A stretch of DNA of 5,239 bases from contig CALABN010000168.1 of NCBI GenBank assembly GCA_937885735.1, positions 1 through 5,239 on the forward strand, read 5' to 3'. Source of the stretch: an uncultured Bacteroidota bacterium (GTDB taxonomy: Bacteria > Bacteroidota > Bacteroidia > Bacteroidales > SZUA-534). Positions within the stretch are counted from its first letter, which is position 1. Every line of letters starts with the position of its first letter. Of the stretch, positions 1-5,239 are shown piece by piece. The notes below the pieces were generated by a model that had not been told where the DNA came from, did not search any database, and saw only the letters and a program-made list of their open reading frames with translations. Made by a program: the position numbers and the translations under genes.

Positions 1-63
1 CGACTGACACCCATAAAGATACCGATAAAAAACAAAAAGCGCCGAAAAGTTCATATTGCCCAT
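1..63 (-). CDS. Possible 5' end of a minus-strand gene, cut by the window edge
   Basis: Reading the minus strand from position 63 gives ATG and then 20 more open codons to the window edge, starting MGNMNFSALFVFYRYLYGCQS in outline. A second in-frame ATG lies at 54. The bases just upstream on that strand (64-85) are A-rich, which is the usual leader before Bacteroidota starts, where Shine-Dalgarno sites are rare. The segment is hydrophobic and ends in L-Y-G-C, which loosely resembles a lipobox, but an arginine interrupts the core and tyrosine at -2 is unusual. Plus frame 1 is also open from the edge to a TAA at 109-111, so either reading could be chance in AT-rich DNA. No function can be assigned. 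Confidence 0.18.
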   Translation of the reverse strand, partial: MGNMNFSALFVFYRYLYGCQS

Positions 64-110
64 TTTGTTATTTTTATTTTTCAAATGGTGAATTTAAAGA
101 ACTCACCTTA

Positions 111-150
111 ATGAGAAATTCATGACAATTCACGGTAATTTATGTAAAAA
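111..150. repeat. Direct repeat copy 1: three phased AATT 10-mers plus an A-tract
   Basis: Three consecutive 10-base units carry AATT at 117-120, 127-130 and 137-140, exactly 10 bases apart and mostly of the form nnAATTCAyG. They run into TAAAAAAAC (144-152). The same layout recurs at 331-370. Spacing of one helical turn places every AATT and the A-tract on the same face of the DNA, which suits protein binding or intrinsic curvature. The function is unknown. Confidence 0.7.
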
Positions 151-154
151 AACA

Positions 155-169
155 GCCACTGAAAGTGGC
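155..169. other. Hairpin, 6-bp stem with GAA loop
   Basis: GCCACT (155-160) pairs perfectly with AGTGGC (164-169) around GAA. It starts only a few bases after the A-tract of the first direct repeat. Its CTGAAAG core is shared with the hairpin at 231-245, although the outer stem bases differ but still pair, so the two look like members of one structural family. Confidence 0.55.
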
Positions 170-180
170 CAACAATCATA

Positions 181-211
181 ACCGTGGGTTGAACGCAGTG
201 AAACCTACGGT
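181..211. other. Stem-loop, 10-bp stem with one G-T wobble
   Basis: ACCGTGGGTT (181-190) pairs with AACCTACGGT (202-211) across an 11-base loop; the only imperfect pair is the wobble between 186 and 206. The right arm could instead pair with the bases just after it: ACCTAC (203-208) is the inverse of GTAGGT (210-215). The two foldings would exclude each other. No T-run follows, so this is not a typical intrinsic terminator. Confidence 0.6.
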
Positions 212-230
212 AGGTAACTACGCAAGTAAA

Positions 231-245
231 CAACCTGAAAGGTTG
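231..245. other. Hairpin, 6-bp stem with GAA loop (second of the pair)
   Basis: CAACCT (231-236) pairs with AGGTTG (240-245) around GAA. The loop and its closing bases match the hairpin at 155-169 while the outer stem differs with pairing kept. That suggests selection on structure or descent from a common palindromic unit. Confidence 0.55.
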
Positions 246-260
246 CACTAATTGCCTTTA

Positions 261-304
261 TTATAGTCGCATCGGTAGAGATGCGGTGTGCTATGTCGCT
301 ATAA
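261..304. other. Nested stem-loop with an inner 6-bp hairpin
   Basis: The inner hairpin pairs CGCATC (268-273) with GATGCG (280-285) over the loop GGTAGA. An outer 6-bp stem pairs TTATAG (261-266) with CTATAA (299-304). An unpaired stretch (286-298) bulges on the right side. The outer stem is AT-rich and could be fortuitous; the inner hairpin is more convincing. Confidence 0.5.
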
Positions 305-330
305 AATATTGTACTATAATTATTTAATAA

Positions 331-370
331 AAAATTGATGGTAATTCACGGCAATTAGTGTTAAAAAAAC
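331..370. repeat. Direct repeat copy 2: three phased AATT 10-mers plus an A-tract
   Basis: AATT occurs at 333-336, 343-346 and 353-356, again exactly 10 bases apart, followed by TTAAAAAAAC (361-370). Copy 1 lies 216 bases upstream in the same orientation. Both copies carry GCCA just after the A-tract and then lead into hairpins. The order repeat, A-tract, GCCA, palindromes therefore recurs and may be the unit of a dispersed element. Confidence 0.7.
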
Positions 371-389
371 GCCAACCCATAGCACCGTC

Positions 390-410
390 ATTCCGTGCTT
401 GCCACGGAAT
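390..410. repeat. Hairpin, perfect 8-bp stem, left arm of a palindromic pair
   Basis: ATTCCGTG (390-397) pairs perfectly with CACGGAAT (403-410) over a five-base loop. It is followed by the palindrome CCAATTGG (416-423) and a second 8-bp hairpin. The arrangement resembles compact dispersed palindromic elements of the GTCATTCC type found in several bacterial groups; this likeness is from memory and was not checked by a search. Confidence 0.6.
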
Positions 411-428
411 CCCGTCCAATTGGCAGGG

Positions 429-449
429 ATGCTGAAACAAGTTCAGCAT
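429..449. repeat. Hairpin, perfect 8-bp stem, right arm of the palindromic pair
   Basis: ATGCTGAA (429-436) pairs perfectly with TTCAGCAT (442-449) over a five-base loop. Stem and loop sizes equal those of the hairpin at 390-410, with a central palindrome at 416-423 between them. The regular two-hairpin plan argues for one element spanning about 386-450 rather than two independent structures. No T-tract follows, so termination is not the obvious role. Confidence 0.6.
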
Positions 450-539
450 GTCGCGCGTTATTATGCATTGCTACAAAATGTTGCAAAACACATATTATTT
501 CACCGCTCATAATGTCGCCATGTTTCATAAAAAGCTACC

Positions 540-571
540 TTAGCGACTGATACAAACATTTAGCGATTGAT
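540..571 (+). repeat. Near-perfect 12-bp direct repeat at a 20-bp period
   Basis: TTAGCGACTGAT (540-551) and TTAGCGATTGAT (560-571) match at 11 of 12 positions. The left edge of the window (1-10) also matches 544-553 at 9 of 10 positions. The second copy overlaps the beginning of the first coding fragment. It may be a binding site, or a scar at the junction where the gene lost its 5' end; a chance match cannot be excluded. Confidence 0.35.
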
Positions 572-839
572 TTCATCTACTGCATTATATGGCGGAAGCC
601 CCTTTGGCGAGGACGTAATAGCCCAGCTTACGCCAACCAGCGGCGACAAGGACGTGAATGTGTTCATTGCGCCACAGCTTGTGCTGAATGTGCCGGCCAA
701 CACCGAGATGAAACTCGACGACGGCTGCACCTACAAAGTCTGCATTGACGAGTTCACAATTACAAACGAAGAAACCAACCATACATTGGAGGCCAAGGCA
801 AACCCAAGCTCCGACGGCCCACATTTACCTATAAGCTGA
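567..839 (+). pseudogene. 5' fragment of a frameshifted Ig-like (Big_5-like) surface protein gene
   Basis: This fragment encodes about 90 residues before TGA at 837. The only start is TTG at 567, three bases after an in-frame TAG at 561-563, and no signal peptide is present although the product looks like a surface protein. Residues about 17-90 look like the first half of an SbsA-type bacterial Ig-like domain (Big_5), with a P-T-S-G-D-K-D-V-N-V opening followed by a hydrophobic strand. The reading continues smoothly in the other frame at 818 (P-T-F-T-Y-K-L), so one base seems to be missing in the GGCCCA run at 816-821. The fragment is GC-rich with GCC, GAC, AAG and GGC codons. I read it as the truncated front of the gene ending at 2092. 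A sequencing error could explain the frameshift but not the absent start and signal peptide. Confidence 0.7.
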
Positions 840-883
840 CCGAGCCTCTTGAGAGCCAAAAGAAGCACAAGGCTTACGCCAAA

Positions 884-2092
884 GTGTCGTTCAAGAAGAA
901 GAGTGGCAACACTTGGGTTAATGTAAAAGACGACAAGGGCAATGACTGCATTGAGACCAAAACCGTGGAATTCACCTCTGGCGAGCGCCCTAAATACATT
1001 ATGCCCGAGCATGTGCTATACAGCTATCCAGCCGACCGCCAGTACAATTTCTACAGCAAAGAATATTTAGGTGTATATCTGCTTGTATCTGAAAATTATA
1101 CATACCTTTTTACAACCGAAAAGCCAGCCGGCTGCGACCAGGTGCTGCAACTGACAGCCTTTAACGGCACAACGCAGACAGCCGCCATAAAGCACACCAA
1201 CACACCGGCCGATGTTACCGACTCCAATGTGCAGTTTGAGGTTTCCGCCGACATAAGCGGACTCACCCTCAAGCCTGACGAGATATACACCATTGCCATT
1301 ATAAACAAGCCCCGGAAAACCGTGGCGCAGTTTGACACCAACATTGACTCCACCACCACCGAGGTGGCCGACAATGCCAAATTCGACATGCAAAAGACCT
1401 CCCATTCCGCCGAAGGCGACATGGAGATTCTTGAGCAGACTGAAATCTACTCGGCGCATTTCAGGACTAGCTCGTATAAGACGTTTAGCGAGAAGATGGG
1501 AAAGATGACGGTTGGAGGAGCCAACTTATGGCAAGAAAAGCCTTTTGTAAATGAAATTAATTCAACAATACTTGAAAACAACACGGCAGTTGTCGAAAAT
1601 TTAGATTTTGCTGAATATTCGAATTCTGAGTATGATACAAAAATTGTACATTTTGAACCAATATATGAACAAACACCATGGTACTATAATAATGTTGAAC
1701 CATGGTTGTACGGAAACAAAGATTTGCAGAAAGTTACAGGTAAAATTGAACCACCAAAAAAAGATGGTGTTGTAGTGTATTATAGAAACAATGTCGGTGA
1801 AATCTCACTTAATGACAATATTATTGAGACAAACGGCAGATTGGGAATTAGCATGTGGAATTCAATAATTAATTATTTAGAGCATTATATTGACGATGAT
1901 TTGTATAATTATCAAACATATATTGCCAATAAAATAGCCAGAGACAGTGATAGAAGTACAGGCGTGAAAGAATTCATGGCGGTTGACAATATCCCTAAAA
2001 CCGAACATGGCAACTATCCAGTAAAGGCAAAATACATTTTACCAGGAAAAACAATAAAAACATCTGAATATCAAATAAATTTAAATTATTAG
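884..2092 (+). CDS. 3' part of the frameshifted Ig-like surface protein gene
   Basis: This frame is open from 749 but has no ATG near its beginning; GTG at 884 is only a formal start, and the real sequence very likely joins the upstream fragment at about 818, giving roughly 508 residues in all. The first 36 residues finish the Big_5-like Ig domain, ending in E-F-T-S-G-E-R-P. A second beta-rich region follows, with YPADRQYNFY near residue 48. After about residue 205 the base composition and codon use change sharply to AT-rich. The end, with G-N-Y-P-V-K-A-K-Y-I-L-P-G, again looks like an Ig-type strand pair. I see no catalytic motif, membrane segment or recognisable type IX sorting domain. The lipoprotein gene starts five bases after the TAG stop, so the frame probably belongs to the same transcript. 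Exact function is unknown; a structural or adhesive surface role is inferred from the Ig fold. Confidence 0.7.
   Translation: MSFKKKSGNTWVNVKDDKGNDCIETKTVEFTSGERPKYIMPEHVLYSYPADRQYNFYSKEYLGVYLLVSENYTYLFTTEKPAGCDQVLQLTAFNGTTQTAAIKHTNTPADVTDSNVQFEVSADISGLTLKPDEIYTIAIINKPRKTVAQFDTNIDSTTTEVADNAKFDMQKTSHSAEGDMEILEQTEIYSAHFRTSSYKTFSEKMGKMTVGGANLWQEKPFVNEINSTILENNTAVVENLDFAEYSNSEYDTKIVHFEPIYEQTPWYYNNVEPWLYGNKDLQKVTGKIEPPKKDGVVVYYRNNVGEISLNDNIIETNGRLGISMWNSIINYLEHYIDDDLYNYQTYIANKIARDSDRSTGVKEFMAVDNIPKTEHGNYPVKAKYILPGKTIKTSEYQINLNY
1500..1560. other. Composition and codon-use breakpoint inside the first gene
   Basis: Hand counts of G+C per 60 bases are about 58% (601-660), 58% (1321-1380), 52% (1381-1440), 47% (1441-1500), 37% (1501-1560), 32% (1561-1620) and 35% (1681-1740). 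Codons change from GCC, GAC, AAG and GGC to GAT, AAA, GAA and TAT without any break in reading frame. The rest of the window appears equally AT-rich. This is what an in-frame recombination joint between DNA of two origins looks like. Confidence 0.7.
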
Positions 2093-2097
2093 AAATT

Positions 2098-3531
2098 ATG
2101 AAAAGTAGAAATTTGACAATTGTAGGATTAGCAATGACAGCAATCCTTTTAGGCTCTTGTGATGATAAAGTAACAACTCAACAAGAAATTTGGGAAAAAG
2201 ATGCACAAGAAATGATTCCTAAACTAAAGAAACGCTTGGATGGTAATTATTTTCATAATGAGCATTACATAGGTACAAATGGGACATATTATGTATATGG
2301 AGACATGTTGGATTTTTTTCTTGAATCTTTTTGGCAAAAATGGAGTTGTATTTTCGCTGATTTATATTTTGGCAAATCGCAAGATGATATGGATCTTGTT
2401 GATGAAGTGGAATTAGGAACTAGTAAAGAACTTGATGTTAATCCATTTGAAACGTACTATATAAAGTTCTTGCCATATGTTCAATTTGCCGATGATGATA
2501 TCAAGCATTATTGGGATACCACGATAGGCCCAATTAAAGTCATTGCTTTGCCAAAAAATATATATTGTAGAGCAATTGATTGTGGTGAAGGATATGGAGA
2601 AATGGGTACATCGCTAAAATTATCATTGGAATATCATACTGAGCATAATTATGACATGATCCCCTTTGATATGGATTGCCAAGCAGTATTCGATTTAAAA
2701 AGTGAGGGTGCTAAACAAGTTTATAAAACACAAGTTGAATTTCCATTTGGGTGTGATTCGGTATATTTGTCGTCAAGTAGAGAAGTACCTGCTTATGATA
2801 CTATTTCAAAACTTAGTTATTATTATGTTAATTATTCAAGTTTGACCTCTTGCCATTTGTATGATTTAGTTCCTAATAATCTAAACTTGATATATTATAG
2901 GAGTACTTGCAAAGAATTAAATCTTTTGACAAATAATAACGATACTATTCCTATTGTTTTGAGAGGAGGAGGAAATGTGGTTTATTTTTGTGACAATGAA
3001 CAATATGTAAGAATTGATAAAGTTGCATATCCCAAAATTGTTATGGGAAATAAAACAATTGTGAATGTCCCCCAAAAAGCAGATATACCTAATGGGTATC
3101 ATTTAGCGTCAAATGACGACTGGCTTGATTATGAAGAGACATTAGGAATTGAAAGAGAAAACATAGAGTCATATTATCGATTTGGCGATAACACATTTAC
3201 TAGTGGCGTTAATACTATAATGGACAATGAAGATTTGTATTGTAATGTAATTAATAATTTAGTTGGCCAAGATTCATATATCGCAAATCAAGTGATACAA
3301 TACTTAAAGCCCAAACACGTATATATTGATTCCGAAGAAGCACTTAGTCCCGTTATTAATTATTACTTGTATAATACTAGTACGGTAAAAAGTATAGATG
3401 GTGTAAAATATGTAGCTTGTAGGTTGTTTATGGAAGGACATAATGGGGTATTTAGATGTCTTGTCCCTAAAGAAGGACGTCAAAATTATTCTTATACTGA
3501 TAATATTCCATATCAAATAGTACAAGACTAA
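2098..3531 (+). CDS. Surface-type lipoprotein with a Fib_succ_major-like C-terminal region
   Basis: The 477-residue product begins with K and R, a hydrophobic stretch (residues 6-18) and a lipobox L18-G19-S20-C21, so it is exported by Sec, lipidated on C21 and held at the membrane. D22 and D23 after the cysteine recall the acidic export signal that sends many Bacteroidota lipoproteins to the cell surface, although the match is partial. Residues about 316-351 contain M-G-N-K-T-I followed by I-P-N-G-Y-H-L-A-S-N-D-D-W, resembling the G-W-H-L-P-(S/T)-x-x-E-W signature of the Fibrobacter succinogenes major paralogous domain. F-R-C-L-V near the end fits the R-C-V terminus of that family. The match is divergent, and the linker before the signature is short. 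The N-terminal half matches nothing I recognise. Eleven cysteines besides C21 suggest disulfides. The start ATG lies five bases after the preceding stop, with no Shine-Dalgarno sequence. The stop overlaps the next start. Confidence 0.85.
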   Translation: MKSRNLTIVGLAMTAILLGSCDDKVTTQQEIWEKDAQEMIPKLKKRLDGNYFHNEHYIGTNGTYYVYGDMLDFFLESFWQKWSCIFADLYFGKSQDDMDLVDEVELGTSKELDVNPFETYYIKFLPYVQFADDDIKHYWDTTIGPIKVIALPKNIYCRAIDCGEGYGEMGTSLKLSLEYHTEHNYDMIPFDMDCQAVFDLKSEGAKQVYKTQVEFPFGCDSVYLSSSREVPAYDTISKLSYYYVNYSSLTSCHLYDLVPNNLNLIYYRSTCKELNLLTNNNDTIPIVLRGGGNVVYFCDNEQYVRIDKVAYPKIVMGNKTIVNVPQKADIPNGYHLASNDDWLDYEETLGIERENIESYYRFGDNTFTSGVNTIMDNEDLYCNVINNLVGQDSYIANQVIQYLKPKHVYIDSEEALSPVINYYLYNTSTVKSIDGVKYVACRLFMEGHNGVFRCLVPKEGRQNYSYTDNIPYQIVQD

Positions 3532-3533
3532 TG
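3529..3533 (+). promoter_or_regulatory. TAATG stop-start overlap coupling two genes
   Basis: The lipoprotein's TAA and the next gene's ATG share one A at 3531. With no room for a promoter and no clear ribosome binding site before 3531, translation of the downstream gene probably depends on ribosomes finishing the lipoprotein. This implies that the two products are needed together. Confidence 0.65.
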
Positions 3534-5239
3534 AGACCAAATATCAAAATATTGATATTGTTGGTATTGGCTTTAGCCAATCAAATTGCATTGGCAGGCA
3601 ATGGATATGAATATGTCCAAGGCAAGGAATGCTATGCAATAAAAAACTTGTTTGAAGGGAGAGGAAGTCATTGCCATCCTGAATTTGGTTATAGTTGTGT
3701 GTATTATAACAAAATACCTAAGCTTGAAATTTCATCGTTTGCTGATGTTGCAAGTGGAAAAGCGTTTAAAGACTACATTGATGAACATAAAAAATATTTA
3801 TTGTGCGATACACTAACAAAAAATGATACTATAAGATTCTTTTATTTGGATCCAACCATAGATGTCTCAAAAATATGTGTAAAGACGTATGTTAATGGAA
3901 TGGAAAATGATTCGTATCAGGAGTTTTATTTTAGTACGAACAAAATAGGCGAAACCCCTATAACAAAGAGTGGGTCTGACCCATGCAATAATAATTGGAA
4001 TAGTTTTCATGGAGGATATAGAAACTCTTATGACGTCACTACCATTTTAACTTATGATGTTCCTGTCGATATAATTGGAATTAATAAACGTGAAATATAT
4101 ATCGACGAAGGTGAATCGCTAACTATGCAATTAGGCGAATTCTATCAAACAAATAGTGATGAAAGGAAAATTCAATTTAAGATAGATTCCGTGACAGGTG
4201 TCGATTCATGGATTGATTTGAATACAATTAGTATTAATGAAATATGTTCAAAAGGAAGTGTTGATATTGATTTTACTGATATAGCAACAGATGTGATTAA
4301 TTCAATAAGGGATTGCACAGAGGATGATATTAACAAATATAGGTATAAAGATTCATCAGATTTATATATCAAGAACTTGTGTGTTGCTAGGAACATTCAA
4401 TTCCGAGTTGTAAAGAAACTGATAGACGACAGTTACACTTATGGCAACATTGTTCAATGCAAGTTCTTTCGCAGTGGTGCAGATTTTGAGGTTTGTAAGG
4501 TACGTCGTCCTTCTTGCGGCGGAGTTGCAATTAGAGTTAAAATTGGTAAAAACGATTTGGTGGATTTGAAAAACAAAGGAATCGAGTGGCGAATAAGACA
4601 TAATGCGTTAGTGTTTATTCTTAGTGCTAATGAATATGAATCTATACAGTATAATGATAAAGATGGGTATTTTGAATTATTAGGAACGCAAAGTGGAGGA
4701 AATGAAAATCTAGTTAATTTTCTAAACACACCTAATTCTAACATTTCAGGCAAATGGCAAGTACAATTGGCCATACTCGATAACGATGAAATGAACAAGA
4801 AATTTACCGTTCATGATTTTGAAATACCAGAAAGTGCTTCCGACCAAATATCTGGAGAGCAACAAGAAGGGGATGCGGTGTTAAATGATGCCAATAATCC
4901 ATACGTAATATTGAAAATTACGGATACAGATGAAATACCAAGATTGAATTATAATATTTATTCCTATCCAGGTAATGATTTATTATCCACTATTTCCACA
5001 ACAAAAAGTCCAAATGGATATGATGAAACAGAAGCACGGAGTGGTTTTAATGAGGCTAATCCCAATTATACTTTTGAAAAATATAACAGCGGAACAGAAT
5101 CTACGGACAAGGAGAATTACATAAAGGACACGTTTCAATTGTGGTGTGATAAGAGTACAGATCTTATTAAATCAACAATAATTGTAGACAAAGACGGTGA
5201 AGAACCCACAACTGATGATTGGGAGCCAACCACAAAAAA
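3531..5239 (+). CDS. Large secreted protein, adhesin-like, 3' end beyond the window
   Basis: I translated this frame by hand from ATG at 3531: 569 codons with no stop, running off the right edge. Residues 1-22 form a clear Sec signal peptide: R2 and K6, a hydrophobic core (I7-A16), and A-L-A at 20-22 as the signal peptidase I site. No lipobox is present, so the protein is released or anchored by other means. The mature part is rich in N, D, S, T, Y and I, with 13 visible cysteines and no membrane segment, as in beta-rich extracellular proteins. Around residues 325-335, V-R-R-P-S-C-G-G-V-A-I-R-V resembles the opening of SprB-type repeats (P-T/S-C-x-G, then alternating hydrophobics), known from large gliding adhesins of Bacteroidota; this is one weak match. 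D/E/T-rich low-complexity sequence lies at the visible end. The composition matches the preceding AT-rich block. Length, anchor and function cannot be told from this window. Confidence 0.85.
   Translation, partial: MRPNIKILILLVLALANQIALAGNGYEYVQGKECYAIKNLFEGRGSHCHPEFGYSCVYYNKIPKLEISSFADVASGKAFKDYIDEHKKYLLCDTLTKNDTIRFFYLDPTIDVSKICVKTYVNGMENDSYQEFYFSTNKIGETPITKSGSDPCNNNWNSFHGGYRNSYDVTTILTYDVPVDIIGINKREIYIDEGESLTMQLGEFYQTNSDERKIQFKIDSVTGVDSWIDLNTISINEICSKGSVDIDFTDIATDVINSIRDCTEDDINKYRYKDSSDLYIKNLCVARNIQFRVVKKLIDDSYTYGNIVQCKFFRSGADFEVCKVRRPSCGGVAIRVKIGKNDLVDLKNKGIEWRIRHNALVFILSANEYESIQYNDKDGYFELLGTQSGGNENLVNFLNTPNSNISGKWQVQLAILDNDEMNKKFTVHDFEIPESASDQISGEQQEGDAVLNDANNPYVILKITDTDEIPRLNYNIYSYPGNDLLSTISTTKSPNGYDETEARSGFNEANPNYTFEKYNSGTESTDKENYIKDTFQLWCDKSTDLIKSTIIVDKDGEEPTTDDWEPTTK

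Larger units (their letters stand above)
64..566. other. Gene-free region rich in repeats and stem-loops
   Basis: I see no coding sequence in this stretch: the frame checked just upstream of the gene at 567 has several stops, including TAG at 561. I found no convincing Bacteroidota promoter (TTTG, about 19 bases, then TAnnTTTG) on the plus strand before 567. The stretch holds two copies of a 40-bp direct repeat (111-150 and 331-370), four hairpins between them, two strong 8-bp hairpins after the second copy (390-449), and a short near-repeat next to the first coding fragment (540-571). This density of short palindromes is typical of dispersed intergenic repeats rather than of a simple promoter region. 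Confidence 0.6.

Noticed and set aside
87..107. GGTGA/TCACC hairpin
   Set aside because: It has only five base pairs with an 11-base loop, which is expected by chance in this length of sequence.
1..111. C-terminal end of a plus-strand gene, open in frame 1 from the window edge to TAA at 109-111
   Set aside because: The 36 codons are AT-rich and low in complexity with no recognisable motif, and the strand choice is ambiguous with the possible minus-strand start at 63.
181..215. Intrinsic terminator or riboswitch
   Set aside because: The stem is good, but no T-run follows on either strand, and it matches no riboswitch fold that I can recognise.
111..450. CRISPR array
   Set aside because: There are only two copies of the direct repeat, spaced 216 bases apart with structured sequence between them and no regular spacers.
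585..1012. Open frames on the minus strand opposite the GC-rich Ig-like region (585-824 and 731-1012)
   Set aside because: They mirror the codon bias of the plus-strand gene, overlap each other and have no leader or recognisable domain; the plus strand continues a coherent protein.
1067..1459. Two overlapping minus-strand frames of 108 and 130 codons
   Set aside because: They lie inside the well-supported plus-strand Ig-like frame, in GC-rich DNA where antisense stops are rare, and their products are low in features.
2917..3540. Minus-strand frames inside the lipoprotein gene
   Set aside because: Their translations are antisense of the lipoprotein, which has a clear signal peptide, lipobox and family-like motifs.
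4172..4798. Three minus-strand frames near the right side
   Set aside because: The plus strand is open without interruption from 3531 to the window edge with a proper signal peptide, so these are shadows.

Overview
The window looks like an accessory region of a Bacteroidota genome, most likely a gut Bacteroidales. The clues are a lipoprotein with a short signal peptide and an L-G-S-C lipobox followed by two aspartates, starts without a Shine-Dalgarno sequence behind A/T-rich leaders, a region resembling the Fibrobacter succinogenes major paralogous domain, and large secreted Ig-like or adhesin-like proteins. No RNA gene, CRISPR array, transposase or recombinase is visible.

Layout. Positions 1-63 may hold the first 21 codons of a gene on the minus strand (weak). 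Positions 64-566 contain no convincing gene but are rich in structure. There are two copies of a 40-bp element made of three 10-bp AATT repeats and an A-tract (111-150 and 331-370), four hairpins between them (155-304), and a palindromic pair after the second copy (390-449). From 567 to 2092 there is a Bacterial Ig-like (Big_5/SbsA-like) surface protein gene that appears degraded. It has no proper start or signal peptide, and one base is missing near 816-821, splitting it into 567-839 and a second frame ending at 2092. Next come an intact lipoprotein gene (2098-3531) and a secreted protein gene whose stop lies beyond the window (3531-5239+). These follow with a 5-base gap and a 1-base TAATG overlap, as in an operon.

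The most striking signal is a break in base composition inside the first gene at about 1500-1560. Before it the coding sequence is about 50-58% G+C with GC-ending codons; after it G+C is about 32-37%, and the rest of that gene and both downstream genes appear similarly AT-rich. Together with the missing 5' end and the frameshift, this suggests a mosaic locus. A conserved Ig-like front half, written in one codon dialect, is joined to an imported C-terminal half plus two co-transferred surface genes. A working inference is an exchangeable surface cassette, possibly a silent donor copy: a C-terminal Ig-like module, a surface-exposed lipoprotein and a large secreted adhesin-like partner. The sequence does not show what the products bind or do.
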